Assembly (NCBI GenBank): GCA_943332615.1
Contig: CALQQB010000037.1
Coordinates: forward strand, 1-43,017
DNA from: Phenylobacterium deserti
GTDB lineage: Bacteria > Pseudomonadota > Alphaproteobacteria > Caulobacterales > Caulobacteraceae
Reading direction: 5' to 3'
Length of the DNA: 43,017 nucleotides
In this document: piece by piece, positions 42,853 to 43,017 of the stretch
How the letters are laid out: each line of letters opens with the position of its first letter
How positions within the stretch are numbered: the first letter of the stretch is position 1
Position numbers and translations under genes: made by a program
The notes under the pieces: model-generated
What the model saw: the letters and a program-made list of their open reading frames with translations, nothing else
The model's database searches: none
Told to the model about the DNA's origin: nothing

Positions 42853-43017
42853 CTAGCGGTTGGACCACACCCCGGTCGGGGCGCTGGAACGTTCGGAGCC
42901 GCCGCTGCGGCCACGGTTTCCACCGCGGCTGGGGCCCTTGAAGGCGGGCTTGTCGCCGGCGGGACGCGCGGGCGCGCCCTCATGACGACCACCACCACCA
43001 CCCCCACCACCACCACC
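42853..43017 (-). CDS. C-terminal end of an RG-rich protein, probably a DEAD-box RNA helicase
   Basis: The frame runs in from the right edge and stops at TAG (42853-42855). The last 54 residues start with nine glycines (GGT-rich codons), then RHEGAPARPAGDK and PSRGGNRGRSGGSERSS, ending GVWSNR. A Gly/Arg/Ser-rich basic tail of this type is characteristic of RhlE-like DEAD-box helicases and of other RNA-binding proteins. No helicase motif lies inside the window, so the family is a guess. Confidence 0.5.
   Translation of the reverse strand, partial: GGGGGGGGGGRHEGAPARPAGDKPAFKGPSRGGNRGRSGGSERSSAPTGVWSNR

Overview
The window is high-GC DNA, with coding strongly biased to G/C at third codon positions. 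Gene content and order point to an alphaproteobacterium of the Caulobacteraceae (Caulobacter or Phenylobacterium type). The arguments are the aroK-aroB-CorC cluster next to xerD, a secA / parvulin / argJ neighbourhood, DUF3297 and DUF3606 genes, a large TonB-dependent receptor, and a PEP-CTERM protein of the alphaproteobacterial PEPxxW type. This is inference from families and synteny; no species can be named.

Layout. 1-136: probable right end of an insertion sequence abutting a DUF3606 gene. 137-2706: cysK-DUF3606 operon with an unusual palindrome-rich leader, then a secreted protein of unknown function. 2969-4887: a 36-residue membrane peptide with a strong terminator, a helix-turn-helix regulator, a nested inverted-repeat structure, and a glycine-zipper envelope protein. 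4932-8628: unknown secreted proteins around a Trp-repeat, Gly-rich PEP-CTERM protein, plus one twice-frameshifted gene. 8728-18455: mostly housekeeping, namely an S9 dipeptidyl peptidase, DUF3297, CorC/HlyC-aroB-aroK (4-nt overlaps), a secreted protein coupled to xerD, a second glycine-zipper protein with an aromatic heptad repeat, and accA.

18458-28492: a palindromic intergenic repeat, a TonB-dependent receptor, a TetR / epoxide hydrolase / threonine aldolase cluster transcribed away from a carotenoid oxygenase, a DUF3237 remnant, and an alkylsulfatase-type metallo-beta-lactamase protein. 28493-33032: an accessory patch of small unknown genes, a lipocalin-like protein, a leaderless ArsR regulator with a perfect 20-bp operator coupled to an SRPBCC gene, an aminotransferase missing its catalytic core, and a flavin monooxygenase. 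33104-43017: secA (TTG start), a methyltransferase, a thiolase, a parvulin lipoprotein coupled to argJ, a tandem-domain glycosyltransferase, and the 3' end of an RG-rich protein.

How the genes work together. The aro genes feed the shikimate pathway, argJ arginine synthesis, accA fatty acid synthesis and cysK cysteine synthesis. SecA, the parvulin lipoprotein, the two glycine-zipper proteins, the TonB receptor and the PEP-CTERM protein all concern the cell envelope. The epoxide hydrolase, carotenoid oxygenase, alkylsulfatase, flavin monooxygenase and thiolase look like scattered catabolic functions, and four of these five share a GGAGGATC Shine-Dalgarno leader. The most unusual items are the five WxWP repeats in the PEP-CTERM protein, the nested structure at 4254-4391, the Tyr/Trp heptad protein at 16514-17332 and the operator-on-start-codon arrangement at 30231-30250.
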